From Asanoa iriomotensis (lineage in GTDB: Bacteria > Actinomycetota > Actinomycetes > Mycobacteriales > Micromonosporaceae), in assembly GCF_016862515.1 (NCBI RefSeq), contig NZ_BONC01000027.1, positions 1 to 64,000 on the forward strand: DNA of 64,000 bases. The letters run 5' to 3'. The first letter of the stretch is position 1; each line of letters begins with the position of its first letter. Of this stretch, positions 34,705 to 45,357 are shown piece after piece. Position numbers and translations under genes: made by a program. Under the pieces are notes generated by a model. It was given only the letters and a program-made list of their open reading frames with translations. It was not told where the DNA came from and ran no database searches.

Positions 34705-35745
34705 ATGTGGATGCGAAAAGCGTCGATGGCCGCCGTCTCGATCGGGGTGCTGGCCGTCTCGGCGGGGTTCACCCAGACCCCGTCGCCGTCGTGGGAGCTG
34801 TCACCGACCGACAGCACCGCCCGGCTGCGCGGCCTGTCCGTGGTCAGCGCCAGCACCGTCTGGGCGAGCGGCAGCGCGGGCACGGTGCTGCGCACGGTCA
34901 ACGGCGGCCGCACCTGGTCGTCGGTCGGCCCACCCGACACGTCGACCCTGCAGTTCCGCGACATCGAGGCGTTCGACGCCCGCAACGCGGTGGCACTCTC
35001 GATCGGTTCGGGTGAGGATTCGCGCCTCTACCGCACCGGGGACGGTGGCCGCAGCTGGTCGGAGGTCTTCCGCAACACCGACCCGGCCGCGTTCTACGAC
35101 TGCATGACGTTCCTCGACGAACGGCACGGGCTCGCGCTGTCGGACCCGGTCGACGGCAGGTTCCGCATCCTGGCCACCGCCGACGCCGGCCGCTCCTGGT
35201 CGGTGGTGTCGCCGCACGGCATGCCCGACGCTCTGGCGGGCGAGTTCGCCTTCGCGGCCAGCGGCACGTGCCTGGTCGCGGCCGGCGGCCGGGCCTACTT
35301 CGCCACCGGCGGCGGCGCCACGGCCCGGGTCTTCCGCAGCGACGACCTCGGGCGCACCTGGAAGGTCACCGACACACCGGTGCCGAGCGGCCCGTCGGCG
35401 GGCATCTACTCGCTGGCGTTCCGCGACCGGGACCACGGCGTCGCGGTCGGCGGCGACTTCGCGACGCCGACCACGGCGCCGGACGCCGCGGCGGTGACCC
35501 GCGACGGCGGCCGCACCTGGACACCCGCGAGCCGGGAGCCGGGCGAATACCGCTCGGGCGCGGCCTGGATGACGCGGCTGGGCCCGGTGCTCGCGGTCGG
35601 CCCGACGGGCAGCGACATCTCGTTCGACGCGGGCCGCCACTGGTCACCCTTCGACACGGGCAGCTTCGACGCGGTGGCGTGCGCGGGCCTGGCAGTCTGC
35701 TACGCCTCCGGCGAACAGGGCCGGATCGCTAGGTTGCGCTGGTGA
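34705..35745 (+). CDS. Secreted BNR/YCF48-type beta-propeller protein
   Basis: Protein of 346 residues with a signal peptide (MRKASMAAVSIGVLAVSAGF). Repeated sialidase-type Asp-box motifs follow: VNGGRTWSS, GDGGRSWSEV, ADAGRSWSVV, SDDLGRTWKV, DGGRTWTP and FDAGRHWSP. Six such blades suggest a propeller like plant and bacterial Ycf48 or exo-glycosidase-related proteins. No sialidase catalytic residues were identified, so an enzymatic role is not claimed. The 3' end overlaps the convergent HelD-like gene by 17 bp. Confidence 0.85.
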   Translation: MWMRKASMAAVSIGVLAVSAGFTQTPSPSWELSPTDSTARLRGLSVVSASTVWASGSAGTVLRTVNGGRTWSSVGPPDTSTLQFRDIEAFDARNAVALSIGSGEDSRLYRTGDGGRSWSEVFRNTDPAAFYDCMTFLDERHGLALSDPVDGRFRILATADAGRSWSVVSPHGMPDALAGEFAFAASGTCLVAAGGRAYFATGGGATARVFRSDDLGRTWKVTDTPVPSGPSAGIYSLAFRDRDHGVAVGGDFATPTTAPDAAAVTRDGGRTWTPASREPGEYRSGAAWMTRLGPVLAVGPTGSDISFDAGRHWSPFDTGSFDAVACAGLAVCYASGEQGRIARLRW

Positions 35746-37789
35746 GCGGTGCCGGCAGGGGCTCGGTGTGCAGGACGGCCAGGCGGCTGACGGCTCGGGT
35801 GAGCACCACGTAGAGGCGGTGCAGGCCACGGGGTTCGGCGGCGACGATGGCGGCCGGTTCGACGACCACCACGTGGTCGTACTCGAGGCCCTTGACGACC
35901 GACGCCGGCACGACCGTGACCCGCGCCGCGCTCTCGACCTCGTCGGCGGTCGCGGTGTCGATGCCGGCTGAGGTCAGCGCGGCGTGGACGCCCGCCACGG
36001 CGGTGTCGGCCGCGATCACGCCGACCGAGCCGTCGTGGGTCAGGGCCGACCTGACCTCGGCCACCGTCGCGGCGTCGAGGTCGGTGACCGCGTCGATGGT
36101 CAGGCCGCCGTCGTGCCGCAGCGAGCGGGCCGCCGGCACGTCGACGGCCAGCGCCGGCAGCAGGCGGTTGGCGAAGGTGACCACCGCGGCCGGCACCCGG
36201 AAGCCGACGGTCAGCGGGACCACCTCGGCGTCGGGCTTGCCCAGGTGGCGCAGGGTCTCCTTCCAGTCGGCGGCGGCCCACGGCGCGGTGCCCTGTGCCA
36301 GGTCGCCGAGCAGGGTGATCGAGCCGTGCTCGCTGCGCCGGGCGATCGCGCGGGCCTGCATGGCCGAGAGGTCCTGTGCCTCGTCGACCACCACGTGGCC
36401 GAAGCTCGGGCGGCGCTCGATCAGGCCGGCCGCCTCGTCGATCAGCACGAGGTCGGCGGCGGTCCATTTGGCCGATTTGAGCGACCGCGGCGGCGTCGGC
36501 CAACGGAGCCGGTCGCGCTCGTCGTCGGTGAGGATGCCGGGCGGCGGGTCCGTGAGAATCTGGGCGACCAGGCCTTCCGGCGTGACGGCGGGCCAGACCT
36601 GGTCGAGGAAGTCGGTGACCGGCTTGGCCTTGCCCATCCGGCGCAGCCAGCCGTCGCTCGGCGAGTCGCCGCGGCGCGCCTCGGACTGGCGTTGCAACAG
36701 GCTGACCACCCGGGCCCGGATCCGCTCGCGGGCGGTGCCGTAGGGGAGCGCCTCCGCGCGGACGTCCTCGACCAGCCGGCGAAGAACTTCGGCGCCGATC
36801 CGCCACCGGTACGAGCCGTCGGGCACCGTCATCGGCTCGGTGTTCGTGCCGATGTGCGCGTCCAGGGCGGCGGCGAGCACGGCGGCCATCCGGGCGTCGT
36901 GCTTGACCGTGGCGGCGGCCGGGGTGTCCTGCGCCCGCACGGTCACGCCGGCGAGCAGGTCGTCGACGGTGGCCTGCTCGACCTCGACCTCGCCGAGCGC
37001 GGGCAGGACCGCGGAGATGTAGGACAGGAACGCCCGGTTGGGCCCGACCACCAGCACGCCGGATCGGCGTAGCCGCTCGCGGTGCAGGTAGAGCAGGTAC
37101 GCGGCGCGGTGCAGGCCGACCGCGGTCTTGCCCGTGCCGGGTGCGCCCTGCACGCAGATCGACACGTCGAGGTCGGCCCGGACCAGCTCGTCCTGCTCGG
37201 GTTGGATGGTCGCGACGATGTCGCGCATCGGCCCGACGCGGGGCCGCTCGATCTCGGCGGTCAGGATCCGGCTGGTGGTGCCGAGCTCTTCGCCGCGGTC
37301 CAGGTGCTCGTCCTCGAAGCTGGTGAGCAGCCCGGCGCTGAACCCGAACCGGCGGCGGACCGCGAGGCCCTGCGGGTCACGGGCGCTGGCGCGGTAGAAC
37401 GACCGGGACACCGGCGCGCGCCAGTCGAGCACCATGGGCTCGCCGTCCTCGTCGGTGACGTGCCGGCGCCCGACGTGATAGCGATGCCCGGCGTGGTCCT
37501 CGGCCTGCGGGCCGGCGCCGAAGTCGAGCCGCCCGAAGAACAGCGGGGTGTCCGGATCGTCGGCGAGCTCGGCGACGCGGCGGGCAAGCGTACGCCCGAG
37601 GGTCTCGGCGGTGTAGGAGTCACCGGCGACGTTGCCGCCGGTGGAGAACAGGGCTTCGGCGCGCTCGCGCATGCGGCGCAGGGCGGCCCGGGACTCGGCG
37701 AGATGGGCACGCTCGGCGTCGAGATCGGTATCGAGGTCGCTGGCGGGCTCGGTGTCGGTGTTGACGAAGTGTTCAGCGGGCAGGGTCAT
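35729..37789 (-). CDS. helD: HelD-like superfamily 1 helicase (RNA polymerase-recycling factor family)
   Basis: Protein of 686 residues. It has an N-terminal coiled coil (about 20-50, ERAHLAESRAALRRMRERAEAL) and a conserved domain (GRLDF, YHVGRRHVTDEDGEPMVLDWRAPVSRSFYRAS). The helicase core has Walker A GAPGTGKT with Lys221, VVDEAQDLSAMQ, and a C-terminal VVVVEPAAI...LYVVLTRAVSRL region. This layout is that of actinobacterial HelD, which frees stalled RNA polymerase and in some species (HelR) gives rifamycin tolerance. The 19-bp rifamycin-associated element found before helR genes was not seen upstream. ATG 37789 is the start. Confidence 0.88.
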   Translation of the reverse strand: MTLPAEHFVNTDTEPASDLDTDLDAERAHLAESRAALRRMRERAEALFSTGGNVAGDSYTAETLGRTLARRVAELADDPDTPLFFGRLDFGAGPQAEDHAGHRYHVGRRHVTDEDGEPMVLDWRAPVSRSFYRASARDPQGLAVRRRFGFSAGLLTSFEDEHLDRGEELGTTSRILTAEIERPRVGPMRDIVATIQPEQDELVRADLDVSICVQGAPGTGKTAVGLHRAAYLLYLHRERLRRSGVLVVGPNRAFLSYISAVLPALGEVEVEQATVDDLLAGVTVRAQDTPAAATVKHDARMAAVLAAALDAHIGTNTEPMTVPDGSYRWRIGAEVLRRLVEDVRAEALPYGTARERIRARVVSLLQRQSEARRGDSPSDGWLRRMGKAKPVTDFLDQVWPAVTPEGLVAQILTDPPPGILTDDERDRLRWPTPPRSLKSAKWTAADLVLIDEAAGLIERRPSFGHVVVDEAQDLSAMQARAIARRSEHGSITLLGDLAQGTAPWAAADWKETLRHLGKPDAEVVPLTVGFRVPAAVVTFANRLLPALAVDVPAARSLRHDGGLTIDAVTDLDAATVAEVRSALTHDGSVGVIAADTAVAGVHAALTSAGIDTATADEVESAARVTVVPASVVKGLEYDHVVVVEPAAIVAAEPRGLHRLYVVLTRAVSRLAVLHTEPLPAPLTSAT

Positions 37790-37986
37790 CCGAGGAAACC
37801 TTCCGGCGGTCGTCAGTGTGGCTCGGGAAGACCTGGGCCGCCCGGAACTCCGCGCGGAGCGCTCAACGCCCCAGCCGGTGCCGGCAGTGCCCGGTAACCA
37901 CGCCCATCAGCGCAGCGGCGCTCCACGCTACGCCCGCCCAGAGGTGGTGGCCAGGGATTTACCGGCGTGGTGGGACGATGTTGGGT

Positions 37987-38565
37987 ATGACGGAGGTCGG
38001 GCAGGAGCGGCGCCGGATTTCGGATCCCAAGATGTTGCGGGCGTTGGCGCATCCGGCGCGGTTGGCGATCATCGAGGATCTGAACGTCACCGGGGACGGG
38101 CGCACCGCTACCGAGTTGGCGGAGATCGTCGGGCTGTCGCCGAGTGCGACCAGTTACCACCTGCGCGAGCTGGCCAAGGTCGGTCTGATCGAGGAGGCGC
38201 CGAGCCGGGGGGACGGGCGCGAGCGCGTCTGGCAGAGCCCCGTGCATTCCTGGGGCGTCGACCTCGAGCCGGACGCCGACCCCGAGACCCAGGCCGCCGA
38301 GGACGAGTTGGTCAGCCTCTACGTCGACCGGGACTACGCCCGCCTGCGTGCCTACCTCGCCCGGTCCCGGCAGGAGCCGCCCGAATGGCACGACGCCGCG
38401 GGGCTCAACACGTCGACCGTTCTCGTCACCGCGCAGGAGATGAAGGACCTTTTCGAGCAGGTGCAGCGACTGATCGCGCCGCTGCGGGTGCGGGACCGCA
38501 AGGGGGCCGTGCCCGAGGGGGCGCGGACCGTGCGTGTCCACTTTGCCGTTTTCCCCGACGACTGA
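37987..38565 (+). CDS. ArsR-like winged-helix transcriptional regulator
   Basis: Protein of 192 residues. The N-terminal 90 residues are a winged helix (DPKMLRALAHPARLAIIEDL, TATELAEIVGLSPSATSYHLRELAKVGLIEE) of the ArsR/HTH_20 type. The C-terminal half is a variable domain without metal-binding cysteines. A 14-bp inverted repeat lies 22 bp past its stop and encloses the start of an MFS exporter gene, so it probably represses that gene. Unlike most local repressors, the operator is on the far side from its own promoter. ATG 37987 is the start. Confidence 0.88.
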   Translation: MTEVGQERRRISDPKMLRALAHPARLAIIEDLNVTGDGRTATELAEIVGLSPSATSYHLRELAKVGLIEEAPSRGDGRERVWQSPVHSWGVDLEPDADPETQAAEDELVSLYVDRDYARLRAYLARSRQEPPEWHDAAGLNTSTVLVTAQEMKDLFEQVQRLIAPLRVRDRKGAVPEGARTVRVHFAVFPDD

Positions 38566-38587
38566 CTCGAGCCGGGACTTGCGTACC

Positions 38588-38631
38588 GCAGATGTGAAGG
38601 AATATTTTCGAAGCATGTCCTTCACATCTGC
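38588..38631. promoter_or_regulatory. Operator-like 14-bp inverted repeat enclosing the MFS start codon
   Basis: The arms 38588-38601 (ending GATGTGAAGGA) and 38618-38631 (starting TCCTTCACATC) are perfect inverted copies, with a 16-nt spacer that carries the ATG at 38615. The spacer is AT-rich (AATATTTTC) and could hold the -10 element. A repressor bound here would block transcription start of the exporter gene. The adjacent ArsR-like protein is the obvious candidate. Confidence 0.78.
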
Positions 38632-39847
38632 CTCGGCCGTGTCAAAGTCGCGCTGGGGTGACGTCTACGTCACCGCCGGGTCGCGTGCCCTGTCCATGGC
38701 CGGCGACGCGCTCGCCGCCACCACGCTCGCGCTCGCCCTGCAGGACCGGGGCGCCGGCGGGCTCGCCGTCTCCGGCCTCTGGCTCGCGGCGACCCTGCCG
38801 CTGGTCGCGCTCGTGCCGCTGACCGGCCGCCTGATCGACCGGTACGACAGCCGCACGCTGCTGGTCGCCACCGGCCTGGTCCAGGCGCTGGTCTGCACCG
38901 CCCTCGCCTTCGTGACCAGCCCGATCGCCTCGATCGCCCTGGTCGGCGTGCTTGCCGCCGGGCTCGCGATCACCAACCCCACGTTCGCCGCGCTGATGCC
39001 GTCGATGGTCACCCGCGACGAGTTGCCCAAGGCCAGCGCCATCGGGCAGACCGCCTCGATGATCGGCACGCTGCTCGGCCCGGCGGCCGCCGGCTTCCTG
39101 GTCGGCGCGTTCGGCACCCGGCCGCCGCTGCTGATCGACGCCGTCACCTACCTGGCTGTCGCGGTCGCCGGCCTGCTCATCAAGACCCGCCGCGGTGGCG
39201 CCGCCGCGACGACCACGACGGCGCGGCAGGAGACGCCCTGGCGGCTGCGCGCCGACGGCCTGCTCCTCGCCACCTTCCTCGCCTTCGGCGTGGTGGTCGC
39301 CGGCGTCGGTGGCGTCAACGTCATCGAGGTGTTCTTCATCCGCGACACCCTCGGCGCGTCCGCCTCCGCGTTCGGCCTGGTCACCGCCTCGTGGACGGCG
39401 GGGATGGCGGCCGGCGCCTGGATCTTCGCCCGGGTCGTCCGGCGGTACGACGACGACAACGCGCTGGCCCGCGGCGTGCTCGTGCTGCTCGGCAGCACCT
39501 GCGTGCCGGTCCTGATCAGCGCCGCCGCACCCGGCGTCTGGCTGGTCGTGCTGCTCTGGCTCGCCGGCGGCGTGCTCAACGGCGGCCTCGGCGTGTTCAG
39601 CACCATCCTCGTCGCCCGCCGGGTGCCGGAGAACGCTCGCGGCCGCGCGTACTCCGGGCTCAACGCCGCCGCCAACGGCGGTGCGATGTTCGGGTACGTG
39701 CTAGCCGGCGCCCTGCTCGGCCCGTTCTCGCCGCGCGCACTCGTCTTCGCGTTCGGCCTGGCCGGCGTGCTGGCGGTGCTCGCCGCGGCCCTGCCCGTCG
39801 CCCGCGCGATCCGCCAAACGCGCGTCACATCCCCGGCGGTCGCCTGA
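38615..39847 (+). CDS. MFS transporter, likely drug or metabolite exporter
   Basis: Membrane protein of 410 residues from ATG 38615 with about twelve hydrophobic helices. The MFS motif A-like loop is GRLIDRYDSRTLL after helix 2, and the central loop (about 180-210) is basic. The wording (FAALMPSMVTRDELPKASAIGQTASMIGTLLGPAAAGFLVGAFG) fits the enterobactin-exporter/MFS_3-like group. The start lies inside the inverted repeat, and an earlier in-frame start at 38534 would overlap the regulator gene and is less likely. Substrate unknown. Confidence 0.88.
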   Translation: MSFTSASAVSKSRWGDVYVTAGSRALSMAGDALAATTLALALQDRGAGGLAVSGLWLAATLPLVALVPLTGRLIDRYDSRTLLVATGLVQALVCTALAFVTSPIASIALVGVLAAGLAITNPTFAALMPSMVTRDELPKASAIGQTASMIGTLLGPAAAGFLVGAFGTRPPLLIDAVTYLAVAVAGLLIKTRRGGAAATTTTARQETPWRLRADGLLLATFLAFGVVVAGVGGVNVIEVFFIRDTLGASASAFGLVTASWTAGMAAGAWIFARVVRRYDDDNALARGVLVLLGSTCVPVLISAAAPGVWLVVLLWLAGGVLNGGLGVFSTILVARRVPENARGRAYSGLNAAANGGAMFGYVLAGALLGPFSPRALVFAFGLAGVLAVLAAALPVARAIRQTRVTSPAVA

Positions 39848-41661
<1,814 letters not shown>

Positions 41662-41771
41662 AATCAGCCCCGGGTGTCGCCGGACAGAAGATGGCAGACC
41701 ACCGCGTTGTGCGAGGTCCTGGCCTTCAGGTTAGCGATTCGTCACGGTTTGCACCCGGAACTTCGTGATCG

Positions 41772-42773
41772 CTAGCTGGCCGCCGCCCGAAGTTGCACGC
41801 CGACCTGCTTGCAGATGTTGGCGCCGTACGTGTAGCCCTTGCTGATGTCGTACTTGGTCATCACGCCGATGACCCAGCCGTCGCCGATCGCCATGCAGCT
41901 GACGTGGTACTCCTGCTCCCGCTGCCGGTCGACCCAGCCGTTCTTGATGGCGATCTTCTTCTGGTCGGCGGCGGGGAACGCCTTGCGCGGGCCGAAGTCG
42001 CCCGTGCCGCGCACGGCGCGCATCTGGTCGAGCAGGTACTTGGTCCACTTCGGGCCGGCTGCGGTGCCGTTGGCGATGCAGGCGCCGAGCCGGGTGATGT
42101 CGGCCGGGGAGAGCATGGTGCGGCTCCAGCCGCCGTCCGCCGAGACCTTGCTGTCCTTGAGCTTGCACATCGAGATCAGCCGCTTGATCGACGGCGCGCC
42201 GCCGTTGGCCTCGTAGAGCGACTGCGCGGCGTTGTTGTCGCTGTCCCGGATCATCGTCTCGACCTGGGCCATCCGCGACGCGCTGGGCTCCGTGCCCTGC
42301 TCGGCCGAGCGGCGCAGGAAGTCCGCGCCGATCCACGACTTGATCAACGAGGCGGTCGTGCTCAGCTCGGTGCGGTCGGCCGGACCGGACAGCTCACCGG
42401 TACGGGTGTCCAGCAGCGCCCACGAGTACCAGCCGCTGTGGTCGATCTTGATGTCCGTCGCCTTCACCGGCAGCGGCTCGAGCGTCGGAGTGGGGTCGGC
42501 CTCGGGCGAAGCCGGCGCGTCCGGCGCGTCGCTCGGCGTCGAGTCGGGCTCGCCCGAGGCGCCGGTCAGCCCCGGCGGTGTCTCCCAGCGCGCGGCGGCC
42601 CGGGCGGCCAGCGGCGAGCCCGGCCAGAGCCGCACGCCCGCCACACCGAGGGCGGCGAGGACGACGATTATCGCGACAAGGGTCGTTGCGCGCCGGGACC
42701 GGCGCTGCCTTGGGGGAGTCTTCAACTGTTCAGCCCTGGGTGCCGGCGGACGAGGGAATGCGCAGGGCCGCAC
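41772..42773 (-). CDS. Secreted beta-lactamase-fold serine-hydrolase-like protein (copy 2)
   Basis: Protein of up to 333 residues. Basic N-terminus, one hydrophobic segment (ATTLVAIIVVLAALGVAGV), then a Pro/Asp/Ala-rich linker (about 68-98) and the hydrolase-like domain with Ser142-x-x-Lys in TASLIKSW, RDSDNNAAQSL and KNGW. The domain is highly similar to copy 1. GTG 42773 gives a 44-bp overlap with copy 3; TTG 42725 starts just past the copy 3 stop and would shorten it by 16 residues. Both are open. Tight overlap implies co-transcription with copy 3. Confidence 0.78.
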   Translation of the reverse strand: MRPCAFPRPPAPRAEQLKTPPRQRRSRRATTLVAIIVVLAALGVAGVRLWPGSPLAARAAARWETPPGLTGASGEPDSTPSDAPDAPASPEADPTPTLEPLPVKATDIKIDHSGWYSWALLDTRTGELSGPADRTELSTTASLIKSWIGADFLRRSAEQGTEPSASRMAQVETMIRDSDNNAAQSLYEANGGAPSIKRLISMCKLKDSKVSADGGWSRTMLSPADITRLGACIANGTAAGPKWTKYLLDQMRAVRGTGDFGPRKAFPAADQKKIAIKNGWVDRQREQEYHVSCMAIGDGWVIGVMTKYDISKGYTYGANICKQVGVQLRAAAS

Positions 42774-43698
42774 CCACCTTGGGGGTCACGAGCTGGGTGG
42801 CGGTGTCCTGGCACACCTTCGCACCGTACGACAAAGGCTTTGAGCTGGGGTAACGAGTCTGAACTGCGAGTACCCAATCTTTGCTGATCGCCATGCAGCT
42901 GATGTGCCAGTCGCCGTCGTAGACGAGCGCTGTCCACCCGTTCTTGAAGCTGATCGGGCCGTCGTTGGTGACGAGCTCTTTGGGCAGCCCGTCGATGATG
43001 CCCCAGCGGCCGCCGCCGGACGTTTTCTGCTGCTCGGTGACCTTGCCGGTCACCTTGGTCATCTCGCTGAGCACCAGCGGCGTGTATTTCTTGCCGGCCG
43101 CCTTGCCGGACTGGATGCACTTGCCGAGCCGGGTGACGTCCTGCGCGGACATCTCGGTGAAGCTCCACCAGCCCTCGTAGCCCTTGACCGTGCCGAGGTG
43201 GGTGTTCTTCAGCCCGCACCAAGTGATCATGCGCTTGGTCTGCGAGGTGCCGCCGCCGAGCTTGTTGAGCGAGCCCGCGGCGTTGTCGTCGCTGTTGCGG
43301 ATCGCCCTTTGCACCATCTGCTTGTTGGTGTCGGTGAGCGGTTTGCCCTTTTCGTCGAGCTGGCGCAGGTAGTCCGACACGATCCAGGACTTGATCATGG
43401 ACTCGGTCGAGCTGGTCTCGGTGGCGCTGTTCTTGGACCCGGAGATCTTGCCGCTCGACAGGTCCATCAGCGCCCAGGAGTAGAAGCCGTCGACCGTGAC
43501 CGAGACCGGGCCGGGTGCGAGCGTCGGCTGGGGTGGTTCGACCACCTTTGGGGGGATCGTCGGCGCGGGTCCGGAGGCCGCCGCGGCGGCGGTGCCGCCG
43601 CCGCTGTCGTTCAGCTTGGCGTAGGCGGCAGGCACGAGGAGCACGCCGCCGAGCAGCAGTGCGGCGATGGCGAGCACCATGACCACGCGAGGACGCAT
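42730..43698 (-). CDS. Secreted beta-lactamase-fold serine-hydrolase-like protein (copy 3)
   Basis: Protein of 322 residues, first of the minus-strand array. Signal segment VVMVLAIAALLLGGVLLVPA, Pro-rich linker, then the hydrolase-like domain. Here SxxK is Ser100-x-x-Lys in TESMIKSW, the second motif is RNSDDNAAGSL, and the KTG-like box reads FKNGWT. It differs most from the other two, with a longer segment before the KNG box (QQKTSGGGRWGIIDGLPKEL). Likely located at or outside the membrane and acting on peptidoglycan or a related substrate. ATG 43698 is the start; a 328-bp gap separates it from paaA. Confidence 0.78.
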   Translation of the reverse strand: MRPRVVMVLAIAALLLGGVLLVPAAYAKLNDSGGGTAAAAASGPAPTIPPKVVEPPQPTLAPGPVSVTVDGFYSWALMDLSSGKISGSKNSATETSSTESMIKSWIVSDYLRQLDEKGKPLTDTNKQMVQRAIRNSDDNAAGSLNKLGGGTSQTKRMITWCGLKNTHLGTVKGYEGWWSFTEMSAQDVTRLGKCIQSGKAAGKKYTPLVLSEMTKVTGKVTEQQKTSGGGRWGIIDGLPKELVTNDGPISFKNGWTALVYDGDWHISCMAISKDWVLAVQTRYPSSKPLSYGAKVCQDTATQLVTPKVGAALRIPSSAGTQG

Positions 43699-44026
43699 GA
43701 GGGGTGATCTCCGGTTGTTTTCAGGCCGGGGGGCGGCTCTCGGTAACCGATCGTGGGGGGTCAGCGATCTACCGCGTCGAAGTCTACGGCGCTGCTTGTC
43801 GTGATGGCACGGGCGAAAATGCCGCCAGCCGCCCGAAATCGCCTTCTTTCAGGCGCATTCGGCGATGCAAGTTAAGGAAATCTTATGCCTTTGCGGTGAC
43901 GCAGCTCATTGTCCACAGTGGATCGGCCACACGCGCACGGCGAGCAACCCGTAACTCAGGGTGACGGAGAGTGCCTGTTTGTTACAGGTGCTGGCTTGTG
44001 TGTCAGGAAGCTGTAACACTGTGAGG
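43699..44026. other. 328-bp gap between the hydrolase array and paaA, with a DnaA-box match and an inverted repeat
   Basis: No gene is seen. A perfect TTGTCCACA, the DnaA-box consensus of high-GC actinobacteria, lies at 43909-43917, and TCCACAGTGGA overlaps it. The inverted repeat TGTTACAG (43980-43987) and CTGTAACA (44011-44018), with a 23-nt spacer, ends 8 bp before the paaA start and is a candidate operator for the phenylacetate operon. No paaR-type regulator gene lies in the window. Confidence 0.45.
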
Positions 44027-45079
44027 ATGTACGGGAATGACTTCGCCGGCCCGGATGCCGGATCCGACGGTGGTCTCCTCGGGCAGGTCGAGGCCGCCGA
44101 GGCGGCGCTGCGCGCCGCTGCGCTCCGTGGTCGGGTCGAGGGGGACCCGGCGGCACTCCAGGACTACTTCGACGCGGTGATCGCGGCCGACCAGAAGATC
44201 GAGCCGCGCGACTGGATGCCCGACGCCTACCGGCGCGGTCTGGTCCGCCAGATCGCCCAGCACGCCCATTCCGAGATCATCGGGATGCAGCCCGAGGGCA
44301 GCTGGATCACCCGCGCGCCCTCGCTCAAGCGCAAGGCGATCCTGCTCGCCAAGGTCCAGGACGAGGCCGGGCACGGTCTCTATCTCTACGCCGCCGCCGA
44401 GACCCTCGGTGTCAGCCGCGCGGAGCTGGTCGACATGCTGCTCGACGGCCGCCAGAAATACAGCTCGATCTTCAACTACCCGACGCTGACCTGGGCCGAC
44501 ATCGGCGCGATCGGCTGGCTGGTCGACGGCGCGGCGATCGTCAACCAGGTGCCGCTGTGCCGCTGCTCATACGGCCCCTACGCGCGCGCGATGATCAGGA
44601 TCTGCAAGGAGGAGTCCTTCCACCAGCGGCAGGGGTACGAGATCCTGCACACCCTGTCCCGCGGCACCCAGGCGCAGCACGAGATGGCGCAGGACGCGGT
44701 CGACCGCTGGTGGTACCCGTCACTGGCCATGTTCGGCCCGCCCGACACCGACTCCACCCACTCCGCGCAGTCGATGGCCTGGAAGATCAAGCGGTTCTCC
44801 AACGACGACCTGCGGCAGCGCTTCGTCGACATGTGCGTCCAGCAGGCCGGCGTGCTGGGCCTGCGGATCCCGGACCCCGGGCTCCGCTGGAACGAGGAAC
44901 GCCAGGCACACGACTTCACCGCGCCCGACTACGACGAGCTGATGCGGGTGATCAAGGGCGACGGCCCGTGCAACGAGGAGCGGATGGCGCACCGCCGCCG
45001 GGCCCACTCCGAAGGCGCCTGGGTACGCGAGGCGGCCGCGGCCTACGCGGCGAAGCAACAGGAAGTGGTGCCGGCATGA
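44027..45079 (+). CDS. paaA: Phenylacetyl-CoA 1,2-epoxidase, catalytic subunit PaaA
   Basis: Ferritin-like di-iron protein of 350 residues. It holds the active centre of the multicomponent monooxygenase that epoxidises phenylacetyl-CoA. Iron-ligand motifs are visible in [26 protein letters not shown] and [18 protein letters not shown] 44027 ([12 protein letters not shown]) is chosen with GTGAGG just upstream; a longer in-frame reading from 43961 would use the promoter region. It is first of paaABCDE, all overlapping or nearly so. Confidence 0.96.
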   Translation: MYGNDFAGPDAGSDGGLLGQVEAAEAALRAAALRGRVEGDPAALQDYFDAVIAADQKIEPRDWMPDAYRRGLVRQIAQHAHSEIIGMQPEGSWITRAPSLKRKAILLAKVQDEAGHGLYLYAAAETLGVSRAELVDMLLDGRQKYSSIFNYPTLTWADIGAIGWLVDGAAIVNQVPLCRCSYGPYARAMIRICKEESFHQRQGYEILHTLSRGTQAQHEMAQDAVDRWWYPSLAMFGPPDTDSTHSAQSMAWKIKRFSNDDLRQRFVDMCVQQAGVLGLRIPDPGLRWNEERQAHDFTAPDYDELMRVIKGDGPCNEERMAHRRRAHSEGAWVREAAAAYAAKQQEVVPA

Positions 45080-45357
45080 GTGGTGAACCGTTGTTCGAGG
45101 TGTTCGTCCGCCCACGGCGGGGGCTCTCGCACACCCATGTCGGCAGCCTGCACGCGCCCGACGCCGCCATGGCGCTGCGCAACGCCCGCGACGTCTACAC
45201 CCGCCGCGAGGAGGGCGTGTCGATCTGGGTGGTGCCGGCGACCGCGATCACCGCGTCGAGCCCCGACGAGAAGGACGCGTTCTTCGACCCGGCGGCCGAC
45301 AAGGTCTACCGGCACCCCACCTTCTACGACGTACCTGACGGAGCGAAGCACCTGTGA
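45076..45357 (+). CDS. paaB: Phenylacetyl-CoA epoxidase subunit PaaB
   Basis: Small protein of 93 residues matching PaaB ([39 protein letters not shown]), which bridges subunits of the epoxidase complex. ATG 45076 overlaps the paaA stop (ATGA). Confidence 0.94.
   Translation: MSGEPLFEVFVRPRRGLSHTHVGSLHAPDAAMALRNARDVYTRREEGVSIWVVPATAITASSPDEKDAFFDPAADKVYRHPTFYDVPDGAKHL

Noticed and set aside
37790-37986. Rifamycin-associated element before the HelD-like gene
   Set aside because: No 19-bp inverted element of the expected type was seen in the gap.
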